Shown here in pieces: positions 7,147 through 14,580 of a DNA stretch of 23,680 nucleotides. Each line of letters starts with the position of its first letter. Position 1 is the first letter of the stretch. The position numbers were made by a program, and so were the translations under genes. The DNA is from a virus. The notes beneath the pieces are model-generated. The model saw only the letters and a program-made list of their open reading frames with translations. It searched no databases and was not told where the DNA came from. The stretch is taken from IMG/VR virus record IMGVR_UViG_3300009034_000211, positions 1 to 23,680 of that record; one strand, 5' to 3'.

Positions 7147-7994
7147 GCATGAGCAAATACATAGTTTACGGTCTGACCGATCCTCGTAGCGGATTGATCC
7201 GGTATATTGGTATGAGCACGACTGGACACGTACGCGCCCGTGCCCATTGGTACCGCAAGGGACAGGACCACAAAAGCTGCTGGATCCAAAACCTCCGCGA
7301 TGCTGGGTTGAAGTACGGGATTGAGGTTCTCGAAGAACATCTCAGTCCCTCAACACTTGGAGATGCCGAAAGGGCATGGATCGCCTATCTCAAAAAAGAG
7401 ATCGGTAACAAATTGACCAACGCAGTGGAGGGCGGGCAGATCGGGAGTCGAGGCTACAAGTGGACTAAGGAACAAAAGGCTAAGATCAAGGGAAGATTCA
7501 AGGGTACCAAATGGTCCAAGGAATCTTGTGAAAAACTTCGTGCATCGCAGATGGGTCATGAAGTCACTGCGGCCACACGCGAGAAGTTGCGCCAAGCCAA
7601 TCTGGGTAAAAAATACAGCGCGGAGACAAAGGCGAAGCTAAGCAAAATTCATCGTGGGCGTAAACACACGGATGCCACCAAAAGAAAAATCGGCGACGCT
7701 CATCGGGGCAAGATCGTAAGCCCCGAGACCATCGAAAAGCTGCGGCAATCCAATCTCGGTAGGAAACATTCAGAAGAAGCCCGGGCCAATATGGCTGCTG
7801 CTCACATGGGCCTGACTCACGAGACCTCCACCGAGACGCGGGAAAAAATCCGCAGAGCACATTTAGGAAAGAAGCACAGCGACGCGACGCGAAAGAAAAT
7901 GAGCCTGTCTCACAGAGGGAAACGGCACAGTGCGGAAAGCAAGACAAAAATTCGAGAAGGGCTTCTGCGTTACAATGCGAGGAGAAAGTCATGA
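7143..7994 (+). CDS. GIY-YIG homing endonuclease with NUMOD3 repeat array
   Basis: A 283-residue protein that would cut DNA at a recognised site and spread its own gene. Residues 5-80 are the GIY-YIG nuclease domain: YIVYGL (6-11) and IRYIG (19-23) supply the two signature strands, R31/R33 the arginine region and Glu76 in DAERAWI the metal-binding glutamate. Residues 100-283 are about nine NUMOD3-type DNA-binding repeats, each with a pattern like GKKHS-x-E/D-T-x-x-K-I/L-x-x-x-H-x-G. The start is taken at 7143 because ATGA overlaps the connector stop; ATGs at 7131 and 7149 are also possible. The end overlaps the next gene (ATGA at 7991), and its last codons carry that gene's GAGGAG ribosome binding site. 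It has no structural role and looks like a selfish insertion. Confidence 0.92.
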   Translation: MSMSKYIVYGLTDPRSGLIRYIGMSTTGHVRARAHWYRKGQDHKSCWIQNLRDAGLKYGIEVLEEHLSPSTLGDAERAWIAYLKKEIGNKLTNAVEGGQIGSRGYKWTKEQKAKIKGRFKGTKWSKESCEKLRASQMGHEVTAATREKLRQANLGKKYSAETKAKLSKIHRGRKHTDATKRKIGDAHRGKIVSPETIEKLRQSNLGRKHSEEARANMAAAHMGLTHETSTETREKIRRAHLGKKHSDATRKKMSLSHRGKRHSAESKTKIREGLLRYNARRKS

Positions 7995-8404
7995 CCCTGC
8001 CTCGCTTGCTACACCCCGTGGATGTGTACGTAGAAAAAATAGACAGGGCTGGTACGTACTACGACGAGGACGCTAGAGAGCCCGCGCAGGGCGCCGCCAG
8101 GAAAACCATCGTAGTCATACCCGGTCAGGTGAAATGGGGAACACAGTTGGGCTTGGAGCCGTCTAAGGGTGGACCGCGCGAGGGCGCAGTCGGTTACGTG
8201 CTGTTCCGGCGTGTTGATCTGGAAGCCGCTGGTGTGACATTACAGGATAACGATTGCTTCAAGCAGCTCGGCGATGTTGACTGCGATTTGTACGTTGATC
8301 GCTTGGAATTTAATTCACACTATCCCTCTGCGGGCGGACCGACTCTGGTCAAGGCCCACTTTTCGGACAGGCAGCCAGCGAAGCAAACGCGCGGGGTGGC
8401 TTGA
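7991..8404 (+). CDS. Probable neck/head-completion protein
   Basis: A 137-residue protein whose ATG overlaps the TGA of the homing endonuclease. GAGGAG (7979-7984), 6 bases upstream, lies within the end of the endonuclease frame. It starts MTLPRLLHPVDVYVEKIDRA and is rich in strands (KTIVVIPGQVKWGTQLG, VGYVLFRRVDLEAAG), ending DRQPAKQTRGVA. The opening LHPVDVYVEKID and the all-beta look are typical of small head-closure/neck proteins that lie after the adaptor in contractile-tail phages. I see no decisive motif, so the role comes mainly from gene order: adaptor, this gene, tail-completion protein, sheath. Confidence 0.6.
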   Translation: MTLPRLLHPVDVYVEKIDRAGTYYDEDAREPAQGAARKTIVVIPGQVKWGTQLGLEPSKGGPREGAVGYVLFRRVDLEAAGVTLQDNDCFKQLGDVDCDLYVDRLEFNSHYPSAGGPTLVKAHFSDRQPAKQTRGVA

Positions 8405-8405
8405 G

Positions 8406-9014
8406 ATGGCGCGCACTCGTTTCAAAAAGACTGGTAAGTGGAAGGAGTTCAAGAGGGCACTGGATCCACGGGTATTTCGTGCCACCTCACGCAAACACAT
8501 GCGTCGTGCCACGGGCATCAACGCGCTGCTGGCCGTGCGTGGCATCCGTCAAGCGATTACAAAAGGCGATGTCAAGCCGAACGCCGAGCTATCCGTGGCA
8601 ATCAAGGGCGCGGGTAAGAGACCGCTTGTCGACACCGGCGACATGAGGCAGGCAATCACGCACAAACTGATCGACGATTTCACAGCGTTCGTCGGTGTGC
8701 TCAAGATGGACAAGCTGTACAACATTGCGATGACAGTGCACGAACGGGTAGTCATCACAGTCACTAAGAAGATGCGTGCGATGTTCTACTATCTCTGGCT
8801 CAAACAGCACCGCCCGGATTTGAATCTTACTGGTCGCGCTGCCGAGTTGTGGGAGCGTTTCAAGGGTCCGTGGCGAAGGCTTGAGAAGCCAGCGATCATC
8901 AACCCGAAACGGCCGTTCATCGAGATCGCGTTTGACGATCCAGCGCTGCATAAGCAAGCGCAACGTAACTGGGAAGTGGCTATAGCAAAGACACTCCGGG
9001 AGTTGGCGAAATGA
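8406..9014 (+). CDS. Tail-completion / virion morphogenesis protein (gpS-like)
   Basis: A 202-residue protein. I take the ATG at 8406, one base after the upstream stop; the frame is open back to 8274, but that would overlap the upstream gene by more than 130 bases. The protein has a basic N-terminal helical part (KTGKWKEFKRALDPRV, then HMRRATGINALLAVRGIRQA), the segment KRPLVDTGDMRQAITHKL and, later, NPKRPFIEIAFDD. The 'PL-D-TG-x-x-x-x-SI ... RPFI' pattern is characteristic of phage virion morphogenesis proteins (P2 gpS, Mu gpG group) that complete the tail before joining. Its place before the sheath agrees with that. Confidence is moderate to good. Confidence 0.72.
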   Translation: MARTRFKKTGKWKEFKRALDPRVFRATSRKHMRRATGINALLAVRGIRQAITKGDVKPNAELSVAIKGAGKRPLVDTGDMRQAITHKLIDDFTAFVGVLKMDKLYNIAMTVHERVVITVTKKMRAMFYYLWLKQHRPDLNLTGRAAELWERFKGPWRRLEKPAIINPKRPFIEIAFDDPALHKQAQRNWEVAIAKTLRELAK

Positions 9015-10255
9015 GGTTGCTTAAGCTCATCAAGGAGTTCCGTTTCTCAGAGGACGTGAGGGCGAAGATCACGCTCGGGACAGACGTGCGCCTGAACCCG
9101 GACGAGCACTGGCTACAGTTGAAAGCTGGCTCCGATGGGTATCCGCTGACCTCGGATCTCTACGCGAAGACATGGGTTTCTAATCCGGAGAGCGTCAAGC
9201 AGTGGATCGGATTCGAGGCTGAAGTACTGCACACGAAAGTGAACACGGTGCAGGTCACTAGCGTCGGCTACCAGATATCTGACGGGACGACAGACCGGTA
9301 CTGGAGCGGGGCTGCGTGGGTCGCTGCCGGAGCTAGCGACTGGAACACGGAGGAGGAAGTCGCAGCCAATATCGGGACCTATCCGGTTACGGAACGCAAG
9401 TTGCAGGTGATCCTGAATCTGAAGACCACCGATAAAGTGGCTACGCCGAAGGTCCTGGCCATCAAGGTACTCTACGCTTCGGCGATCGAGTTCCAGGAGG
9501 ATATCATCTATCGCTCTCTGGTTCCAGCGCTGCGCGATGGTGTCCGACCGAGAGCGCGTGTGCCGTTCACCGCAGCCACCACAACGGATACCTTCGACCT
9601 CGACGATCTTGGAATCGAGACGCCGTACAATATCGTAGATGTGGACGCCGTGTTCAACGACACGGATGATCCGAACCACCTCACGGATCTGCTGGACACC
9701 TACACCCCGAGCACGAAGGTGATCACGCTCACATCCACCATCGCGCAGGGCAAGACCGTGTGGGTTGATTTCCTGTGGGAACCGGAAGTGGCGGTCACAA
9801 CCAGTCAGGACTATTCCGAGGTCGAGAAGGTTCCGGCAATCGTACTCGACGACATAAATCTGGTGGATGCTTCGGTTCGCGGTCAGAAGGAAAGTGTGGT
9901 CAATCGCAATGACGGCACAGCGGTAACTCTCCAGCGCCCACTTGTTGGAGATCTGGAAATTCTCATGCATCTATTGACAGATAAGGGCGTGGATCTCCAG
10001 CGGTTGGCGACGGAGGTAAAACGCTTCTTCGCAAACAACCCGCTCCTACGTTCGGTTGGCACGGACGAAGAGTACAGACTATGGGTGCTGGATGAATTCG
10101 ATATGACAACCGCCGCGAACCGTGGAGACATCCACACGGGCCGCCTTCGATTTAGCATCGTGGGCGTACGCTACTACCTACGGGACGCCGTGGACGGATA
10201 TGGGATCAAGAAGTTCCACCTAACTGGAGATATGGACGTTATTGTTCCACCGTAA
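9011..10255 (+). CDS. Composite neck/tail-terminator-region structural protein
   Basis: A 414-residue protein; its ATG overlaps the previous TGA (ATGA), with GGGAG 8 bases upstream. Residues about 95-165 look like a beta-sandwich (ISDGTTDRYWSGAAWV, then DWNTEEEVAANIGTYPV and LNLKTTDKVATPKVLAI). Residues about 190-260 are a second beta domain (ITLTSTIAQGKTVWVDFLW). Residues about 300-414 (GDLEILMHLLTDKGVDLQRL, VKRFFANNPLLRSVG, then VLDEFDMTTAANRG and a final run of strands) could be a tail-terminator-like domain; the position between the tail-completion protein and the sheath would suit that. It is longer than ordinary tail terminators because of the extra beta domains. No family is securely recognised. 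Confidence 0.6.
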   Translation: MRLLKLIKEFRFSEDVRAKITLGTDVRLNPDEHWLQLKAGSDGYPLTSDLYAKTWVSNPESVKQWIGFEAEVLHTKVNTVQVTSVGYQISDGTTDRYWSGAAWVAAGASDWNTEEEVAANIGTYPVTERKLQVILNLKTTDKVATPKVLAIKVLYASAIEFQEDIIYRSLVPALRDGVRPRARVPFTAATTTDTFDLDDLGIETPYNIVDVDAVFNDTDDPNHLTDLLDTYTPSTKVITLTSTIAQGKTVWVDFLWEPEVAVTTSQDYSEVEKVPAIVLDDINLVDASVRGQKESVVNRNDGTAVTLQRPLVGDLEILMHLLTDKGVDLQRLATEVKRFFANNPLLRSVGTDEEYRLWVLDEFDMTTAANRGDIHTGRLRFSIVGVRYYLRDAVDGYGIKKFHLTGDMDVIVPP

Positions 10256-10269
10256 GAGGAGGTTAGCCA

Positions 10270-10857
10270 ATGGTACGCAGAATAGGACCGGTGAGAGGAG
10301 CCGGAACCGTTATTGAGGAGTTGGAAGGTCAACCACAGATCGAACCTGGTGCACTGGGCTGGGCTGGCTACGCCGGGATTCTGGAGAAGGGCGAAGTCGG
10401 TGAGTTGATTGTAGCTCAGAACCGAACGCGGTTTCTGAAGAAGTGCGGGAGCTACCTCCCGGACAGCCTGCTTCCGGATGCGTGTCTCGATTACTACGGC
10501 CTGGCACAGGGCCGTGGTGGGCTCCTGCTCACGCGCATCACGGACGGGAACGAGGAACAGGCCGTCATGAATCTGTACAGCCGCCGCGTTCCCCGCGCAG
10601 CGATGGGAACCATCAAGGCCAAGAACGGCGGTCGATGGGGCGGCAAGCAGCGGAAGTACACCGACGATGTGACATCGGATACCAAGGTCACGAACACAAC
10701 CCTTGATACCGAGAACACCACGGACTTCACGAAGGATCAATGGAAGGGTGGGTGGATCAGGCTCGACGCCGTCGCAAACACACTGTACCCCATCGTGAGC
10801 AATACAGCTCTCGGCGTGATCACCGTGGCTTCCAATTCCACCATGAAAGACGACTGA
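10270..10857 (+). CDS. Tail sheath protein, N-terminal part (ends at an in-frame TGA)
   Basis: The first 195 codons of the sheath gene, with AGGAGG (10255-10260) before the ATG. The start MVRRIGPVRGAGTVIEELEG and the segment EPGALGWAGYAGILEKGEVG match the N-terminal arm and first domain of contractile sheath proteins, which wrap the tail tube and contract to drive it into the cell. It ends with SNSTMKDD and a TGA at 10855. The same reading frame continues without interruption for 569 more codons (10858-12564) with sheath sequence. The 195-residue fragment alone lacks the C-terminal domain that interlocks subunits and would not be a working sheath. Confidence 0.85.
   Translation: MVRRIGPVRGAGTVIEELEGQPQIEPGALGWAGYAGILEKGEVGELIVAQNRTRFLKKCGSYLPDSLLPDACLDYYGLAQGRGGLLLTRITDGNEEQAVMNLYSRRVPRAAMGTIKAKNGGRWGGKQRKYTDDVTSDTKVTNTTLDTENTTDFTKDQWKGGWIRLDAVANTLYPIVSNTALGVITVASNSTMKDD
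10855..10857 (+). other. In-frame TGA inside the tail sheath gene
   Basis: The stop sits in the context GACGAC-TGA-ACG, with the same frame coding for sheath on both sides. One change (TGG to TGA) would restore DDWTAADPTY. TGA is a normal terminator elsewhere in the window, so the code is not reassigned. The alternatives are a sequencing or assembly error, a natural nonsense mutation, or readthrough (UGA followed by A is known to be leaky in E. coli). Confidence 0.9.
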
Positions 10858-12564
10858 ACGGCAGCGGACCCCACCTACGCGAACAAGCGCTTTTACGTCT
10901 ATCTGGAGAACGAGAGCAAGGCGCTTTCCGTGGAAGTGCGGGACGGCGAGGAGAAGCCGGACACGGAGTTCGGGATCTTCGTTTACGTGGATGGCGCGCT
11001 GGTTAATTCATGGACGAATCTTTCCGTTGAACCGACAGACTCTCGATTCTGGGAAAACATCATAAACAACGATGGCAACAACGACGAGGTAGTAGTAGAA
11101 GACCTCCTGTCCGGAGCGCTCACCGCCGATGATCGGCCCGCGAACTACTACGGGAAAATCTCGGCCGTGACCGCCACGGTGCTAACCTGTTACATCAACG
11201 ACTTCGATCCGGATGTAGTGGGCGATGGTAACGGAACCTGCGCGCTGGGTACCACCACCGACGATATGGTAGATCAGACCATCACTCTCACGTTCACTGC
11301 ACCCACGACATTCACCGTCGTCAGCGACAAGTTTGGATCGTTGGGCGCGGATGGTACGGTCGGGGTGCTGTATACGCCGAACAACGACTGGTCTCCGCCG
11401 TTCACTCTCACAGCCGGAAGCACCGCTTGGGAGGTCAGCGACGTGGCAACGCTGGTCTATCGCCCGTTCGTCAAAGACGCCTTGATCAACGGCTACGTCT
11501 GGCCAGACAAGGTGAACTCTCCGCGTGAGAAATACCGTATCGTGGACAACGATCACAAGACAGTGACCGCAGCGCCGGGCTCGGATCTGACCACAGCCGG
11601 TGCCATTGACGACTTCTTCATGCTCCAGGCTCCGCTGGAGATGGAGGAAGGAAAGGACGGTATCGCGGATCTCACGGATGCGGACTACAACCAGCAGGCT
11701 TGGAACTTAGGCAGTTCGCCATTCGACCGCATTCTCGGCCGCAACCTCGGACTGGTCAAGATGGCCACGCCGGGCGTTACGTCGACAGCGGTGCAGAAGG
11801 CGGGTATCGCGTACGCGGATGCCAAGAACCATCAGTACCGCGTTGAGATCCCGAGCGCTACGGTTACAGAAGACGCGGTTCAGACTTACGTGAACGACAC
11901 GATCGGCCGTAGCGAGTTCTCGGTCTACGCTTTTCCGTCCTATGCTTACGTGACTGATCCAGAGGGCCAGGGCCAGGGCAGGCTGAAGCTGGTATCCAAC
12001 ACGGGGATGATCCACGGGCGCGAAGCCCGTACCGCAAATGACTGGGGCGGATACCACAAAGCAGAGGCGGGCGAAGATCAGATCTTGCCAGCGATCCTGA
12101 AGATCCCGACGGGCGAGGCCATTCTCGACCACGAGATACTGAACCCGCTGGGCGTAGCGATCATCAAGAAGGTGAAGGGCAACTTCGTGATCTGGGGAGA
12201 CCGCACCGCGAACCTGAGCCCGGAGTGGAAGTGGAAGCATCAGCGAGAGTACATGTGCCATACAGAGAACGTGTTGCGTGAGAACTTCGATTGGATCATC
12301 TACGCAATCAACGATCCAATCGAGTGGAAGAAGGCGCTCACAACGCTGAAAGCTTACTTCCTGCCCGAGTGGAGAAAGCGCGCCCTCCAGGGTAGGTCGT
12401 TAGACGAAGCCGCCATAATCAAGGTGGATTCGGAGATCAACACCCCGGTCACAACGGCAGCAGGAGATGCGTACGCGCAGCTATCACTCTGGCTCGCGGA
12501 CACGATTGAACGTTTCATAATCGTCATGTCGAAAAGAGGAATTTTTGAGTCGGTCACAGCATAG
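10858..12564 (+). CDS. Tail sheath protein, remaining part in the same frame after TGA
   Basis: Continues the sheath frame (TAADPTYANKRFYVYLENES, then VEVRDGEEKPDTEFGIFVYV) to the TAG at 12562. With the first part the whole protein would be 764 residues. The end carries the conserved sheath C-terminal domain: IKKVKGNFVIWGDRTANL, FDWIIYAINDPIEWKKAL, LKAYFLPEWRKRALQGRSLD, EAAIIKVDSEINTPVTTAAG. An internal GTG at 10930 could serve as a start, but it has no Shine-Dalgarno and would begin in the middle of a beta-strand, so independent translation is unlikely. A middle region (about 11040-11480) is Thr/Asp-rich and probably forms the variable outer domain. The role is clear; how an intact sheath is made is the question. 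Confidence 0.88.
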   Translation, partial: TAADPTYANKRFYVYLENESKALSVEVRDGEEKPDTEFGIFVYVDGALVNSWTNLSVEPTDSRFWENIINNDGNNDEVVVEDLLSGALTADDRPANYYGKISAVTATVLTCYINDFDPDVVGDGNGTCALGTTTDDMVDQTITLTFTAPTTFTVVSDKFGSLGADGTVGVLYTPNNDWSPPFTLTAGSTAWEVSDVATLVYRPFVKDALINGYVWPDKVNSPREKYRIVDNDHKTVTAAPGSDLTTAGAIDDFFMLQAPLEMEEGKDGIADLTDADYNQQAWNLGSSPFDRILGRNLGLVKMATPGVTSTAVQKAGIAYADAKNHQYRVEIPSATVTEDAVQTYVNDTIGRSEFSVYAFPSYAYVTDPEGQGQGRLKLVSNTGMIHGREARTANDWGGYHKAEAGEDQILPAILKIPTGEAILDHEILNPLGVAIIKKVKGNFVIWGDRTANLSPEWKWKHQREYMCHTENVLRENFDWIIYAINDPIEWKKALTTLKAYFLPEWRKRALQGRSLDEAAIIKVDSEINTPVTTAAGDAYAQLSLWLADTIERFIIVMSKRGIFESVTA

Positions 12565-12572
12565 GAGTACCG

Positions 12573-13283
12573 ATGTCGATAAAGGGCAGTAAGCTTTCTG
12601 AAGCGACGAAATGCAAGATGTGTGAAGCGGCGCATCGCCGTCTGGCTACACCAGAGGGGCGTAAGCAACTTCGGCGTGCTGCTGCAAAGGCTTGGGAGAC
12701 TCGTCGCGGGCTAAAGGAATCTGATGAGCTTTGCGAAAAGCGCGCAACGATTGTTCAACGCCGGATGCAGAATCCCGAAGAGCGGAAGAAGATCTTAGCC
12801 TGTCTTGATATGGCATCTAGCAGGAGAGGTTGGCTCTCGGAAGAGCACAAGGCAAAAATTTCTAAGGCTCATAAGGGCAGACCCAAAAGCAGGGCGCACC
12901 GACAGAAACTCCGCGAGATAAGTCTTGGAAGAAAACAATCTGCCGAGACCCGTCGAAAGCGTTCCGAGACTCTGAAACGCATCGGCCATGGTAAGCACAA
13001 CAAAGGCCGCAAACGCTCCGAGGCGACCAAGCAGAAAATGCGAGCGGCCCAGAAGCGTCGTTTCGAGCGTCCGGGTGAGCGAGAGAAGCAAGCGGAGCGT
13101 AATCGTCGGCGATGGGCACGATTAGGCCATAAGCACCGACTCTACGACGCTGCTGCTGAGAAAGAGGGCTGGAGTGTGCTTCGAATTTGGGAGCATGAAT
13201 TAGCAGAGGGCGAAGCCGAACGCATCATTTTGACGCGGGCAAATACTTGCAAGAGACGTAATTCAAACCTTTCAATCTCATAG
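12573..13283 (+). CDS. NUMOD3-repeat homing-endonuclease-like protein with a Vsr-like C-terminus
   Basis: A 236-residue, very basic protein starting ATG at 12573, with TAGGAG formed by the sheath stop codon. It contains NUMOD3-type DNA-binding repeats: KLSEATKCKMCEAAHRR, WLSEEHKAKISKAHKGRPKS, RKQSAETRRKRSETLKRIG and KGRKRSEATKQKMRAAQKRR. Near the C-terminus, EKEGWSVLRIWEHELAEG strongly resembles the closing strand and helix of Vsr/EDxHD-type nucleases (GWxVLxxWExE). I cannot find the rest of that catalytic core (the acidic residue and the WHG/HD region), and the repeats run straight into the last segment. It may be a degenerate or minimal homing endonuclease. It lies between sheath and tail genes and has no evident structural role. 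Confidence 0.8.
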   Translation: MSIKGSKLSEATKCKMCEAAHRRLATPEGRKQLRRAAAKAWETRRGLKESDELCEKRATIVQRRMQNPEERKKILACLDMASSRRGWLSEEHKAKISKAHKGRPKSRAHRQKLREISLGRKQSAETRRKRSETLKRIGHGKHNKGRKRSEATKQKMRAAQKRRFERPGEREKQAERNRRRWARLGHKHRLYDAAAEKEGWSVLRIWEHELAEGEAERIILTRANTCKRRNSNLSIS

Positions 13284-13295
13284 GAGGTAGCAAAC

Positions 13296-14015
13296 ATGAC
13301 TTTACTAGCATTGGAACAGAAACCGGGAACGGACCTCGTCGATGCGCACAACAAGCGGAACATCGATCGCATCAACGCGATCGTGACGCAGGTGAACAAG
13401 CTGCCGGAGGACACAGGGCACGTCGCGCAGGCGTGTCTGTTCCTCGCGACGTTGCCGACGGACACCAACACCGTGACCATCGGATCGGACGTGTATGAGT
13501 TCGAGGGCGTCGGCGCGAACATCAACGTGCTGAAGGGCGCGAGCGCGGCCGAGTCGCGGGCGAATCTCGTCATCGCGATCAACAACGAGGGCACCGAGCT
13601 GGTGGTGGCTGATCAGCCAACCACGCCAGCGACCAGCGTCCGCATCCAGCCCGCCGACCGGACAGGCGGCACACCGCAGATCGGGGCGGGAACGAGCATT
13701 GCCGTCTCCGAGACGCTGGCCGATGCGGCAGATGTTTGGAACGTCGCGAACTTAAACGAGTCTGGGGCACCGGCGTACAAACAAGTCGCTCGCGGCGTTA
13801 TCGTGATCACGGCCGAGAGCCTTGCGTCATTGTTCACGCTAGAATTGCCGTTCACCCCAGCGGTACTTGCCTGGTCTGCGTTCAACGCATCTGGGTTACC
13901 CATCGCTGGCAAGGGGGAGTGCGTGATCAACGGGGACTATCTGGAGTTCGACTTCGACGCCACCTCCACGCTAGCGGCCACAGATTACGTCGTGTGGGAA
14001 GCGTATGGCAACTAG
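13296..14015 (+). CDS. Tail-region structural protein with a recurrent beta domain
   Basis: A 239-residue protein with a strong TAGGAGGTAG signal before the ATG. Residues 1-46 are helical (LVDAHNKRNIDRINAIVTQV). Residues about 47-147 form a repeat-type domain (NTVTIGSDVYEFEG, GASAAESRANLVIAI, then GAGTSIAVSETLADA) of the same general kind as the insertion modules in the connector and the J-like protein, though much more diverged. Residues 160-239 are beta-rich (KQVARGVIVITAESLASLF, GKGECVINGDYLEFDFDATS) and end YVVWEAYGN. It sits between the sheath (with the homing-type gene in between) and the tail tube. It may be a decoration or accessory protein of the tail; I know of no named family. Confidence 0.6.
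   Translation: MTLLALEQKPGTDLVDAHNKRNIDRINAIVTQVNKLPEDTGHVAQACLFLATLPTDTNTVTIGSDVYEFEGVGANINVLKGASAAESRANLVIAINNEGTELVVADQPTTPATSVRIQPADRTGGTPQIGAGTSIAVSETLADAADVWNVANLNESGAPAYKQVARGVIVITAESLASLFTLELPFTPAVLAWSAFNASGLPIAGKGECVINGDYLEFDFDATSTLAATDYVVWEAYGN
13434..13736 (+). repeat. Shared beta domain, diverged copy C
   Basis: Residues 47-147 of the 239-residue tail protein. It shares with copies A and B the layout of a T-x-T-I/L strand, a loop, a helix of the ASAAESRANLVIAIN type ending in A-I-N, then paired strands and a T-I-A-V-S-E-T-like strand. Identity is low, so the relationship is by pattern only. Confidence 0.45.
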
Positions 14016-14060
14016 CATCCGGCTTTCGATGACGCTGTAGAACCTAAAGGAAGGTGAACT

Positions 14061-14498
14061 ATGAAAGGCGTTATATCAGCGGATCACATCCCAGTCAGTG
14101 AGTACCAGCTCCTGTTCCTTGGACTGCCTCCGCTCACGATCACGGAGATCTCCGGAATCGAGGAGGAACTGCAGACCACGGAACTCCCGGACAAGACGAC
14201 TGCTACCACAGGCGACAGCATGCCCACGGAATACTCCATTAAAATTCCGTTACACGAAACGGTGCAGATCGCCGCGCTTGAACTCTGGTTTCAACTTTGT
14301 AAGGCCGGGGATCCACTGTCCAAGAAAGTTGGCACGCTCCTCTTGCAGAGTATCTCGGGAAATATCCTGCGTTCGTACTCTGTCCTCGGCACTTACCCCT
14401 TCAAGCGCGGATTGCCCGATCTCTCGATGGAGAACGAAGGCGAGCTGGCCGTCATGGAGTGGACGTTCAAGGCAGACGAGATACTCTGGCTTGGTTGA
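14061..14498 (+). CDS. Tail tube protein (gp19-like)
   Basis: A 145-residue protein with AAGGAAGGTG ahead of the ATG. The pattern fits the T4 gp19/contractile tube family: an N-terminal strand (YQLLFLGLPPLTITEISGI), an acidic loop with EEELQTTELPDK, a long helix (AALELWFQLCKAGDPLSK), then strands ending in YSVLGTYPFKRGLPD and the closing VMEWTFKADEILWL. Such proteins stack in rings to form the inner tube through which DNA passes. Size (usually 140-170 residues) and position between the sheath and the tape measure agree. The 82-base gap after it contains a GCCCA/TGGGC hairpin (14522-14536) without a T-tract. Confidence 0.78.
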   Translation: MKGVISADHIPVSEYQLLFLGLPPLTITEISGIEEELQTTELPDKTTATTGDSMPTEYSIKIPLHETVQIAALELWFQLCKAGDPLSKKVGTLLLQSISGNILRSYSVLGTYPFKRGLPDLSMENEGELAVMEWTFKADEILWLG

Positions 14499-14580
14499 GT
14501 AGTAATGCAATTCTAACCTCTGCCCAGTGGTTGGGCCTAACAGGGTTTCGATTGTTACCGGAACCGACTGGAGGTGAACC

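Noticed and set aside
9113-9970. A 285-codon open frame on the minus strand opposite the 414-residue neck protein
   Set aside because: It lies wholly inside a well-supported plus-strand gene, has no Shine-Dalgarno, and its translation looks like an antisense shadow (many Arg/His/Cys, no domain pattern). The same holds for the minus frame at 3359-4081 under the capsid gene.
10855-10857. TGA reassigned to Trp (genetic code 4) or selenocysteine
   Set aside because: At least 14 other genes in the window end in TGA with the next gene starting at once, and no other internal TGA was needed to explain a gene; no SECIS-like element was recognised.
10930-12564. The second sheath part as an independent gene starting at GTG 10930
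   Set aside because: No ribosome binding site, and it would begin within a conserved sheath strand; the frame is continuous with the first part apart from one TGA.
14522-14536. Hairpin GCCCA/TGGGC between tail tube and assembly protein genes as a terminator
   Set aside because: Only a 5-bp stem and no following T-tract.
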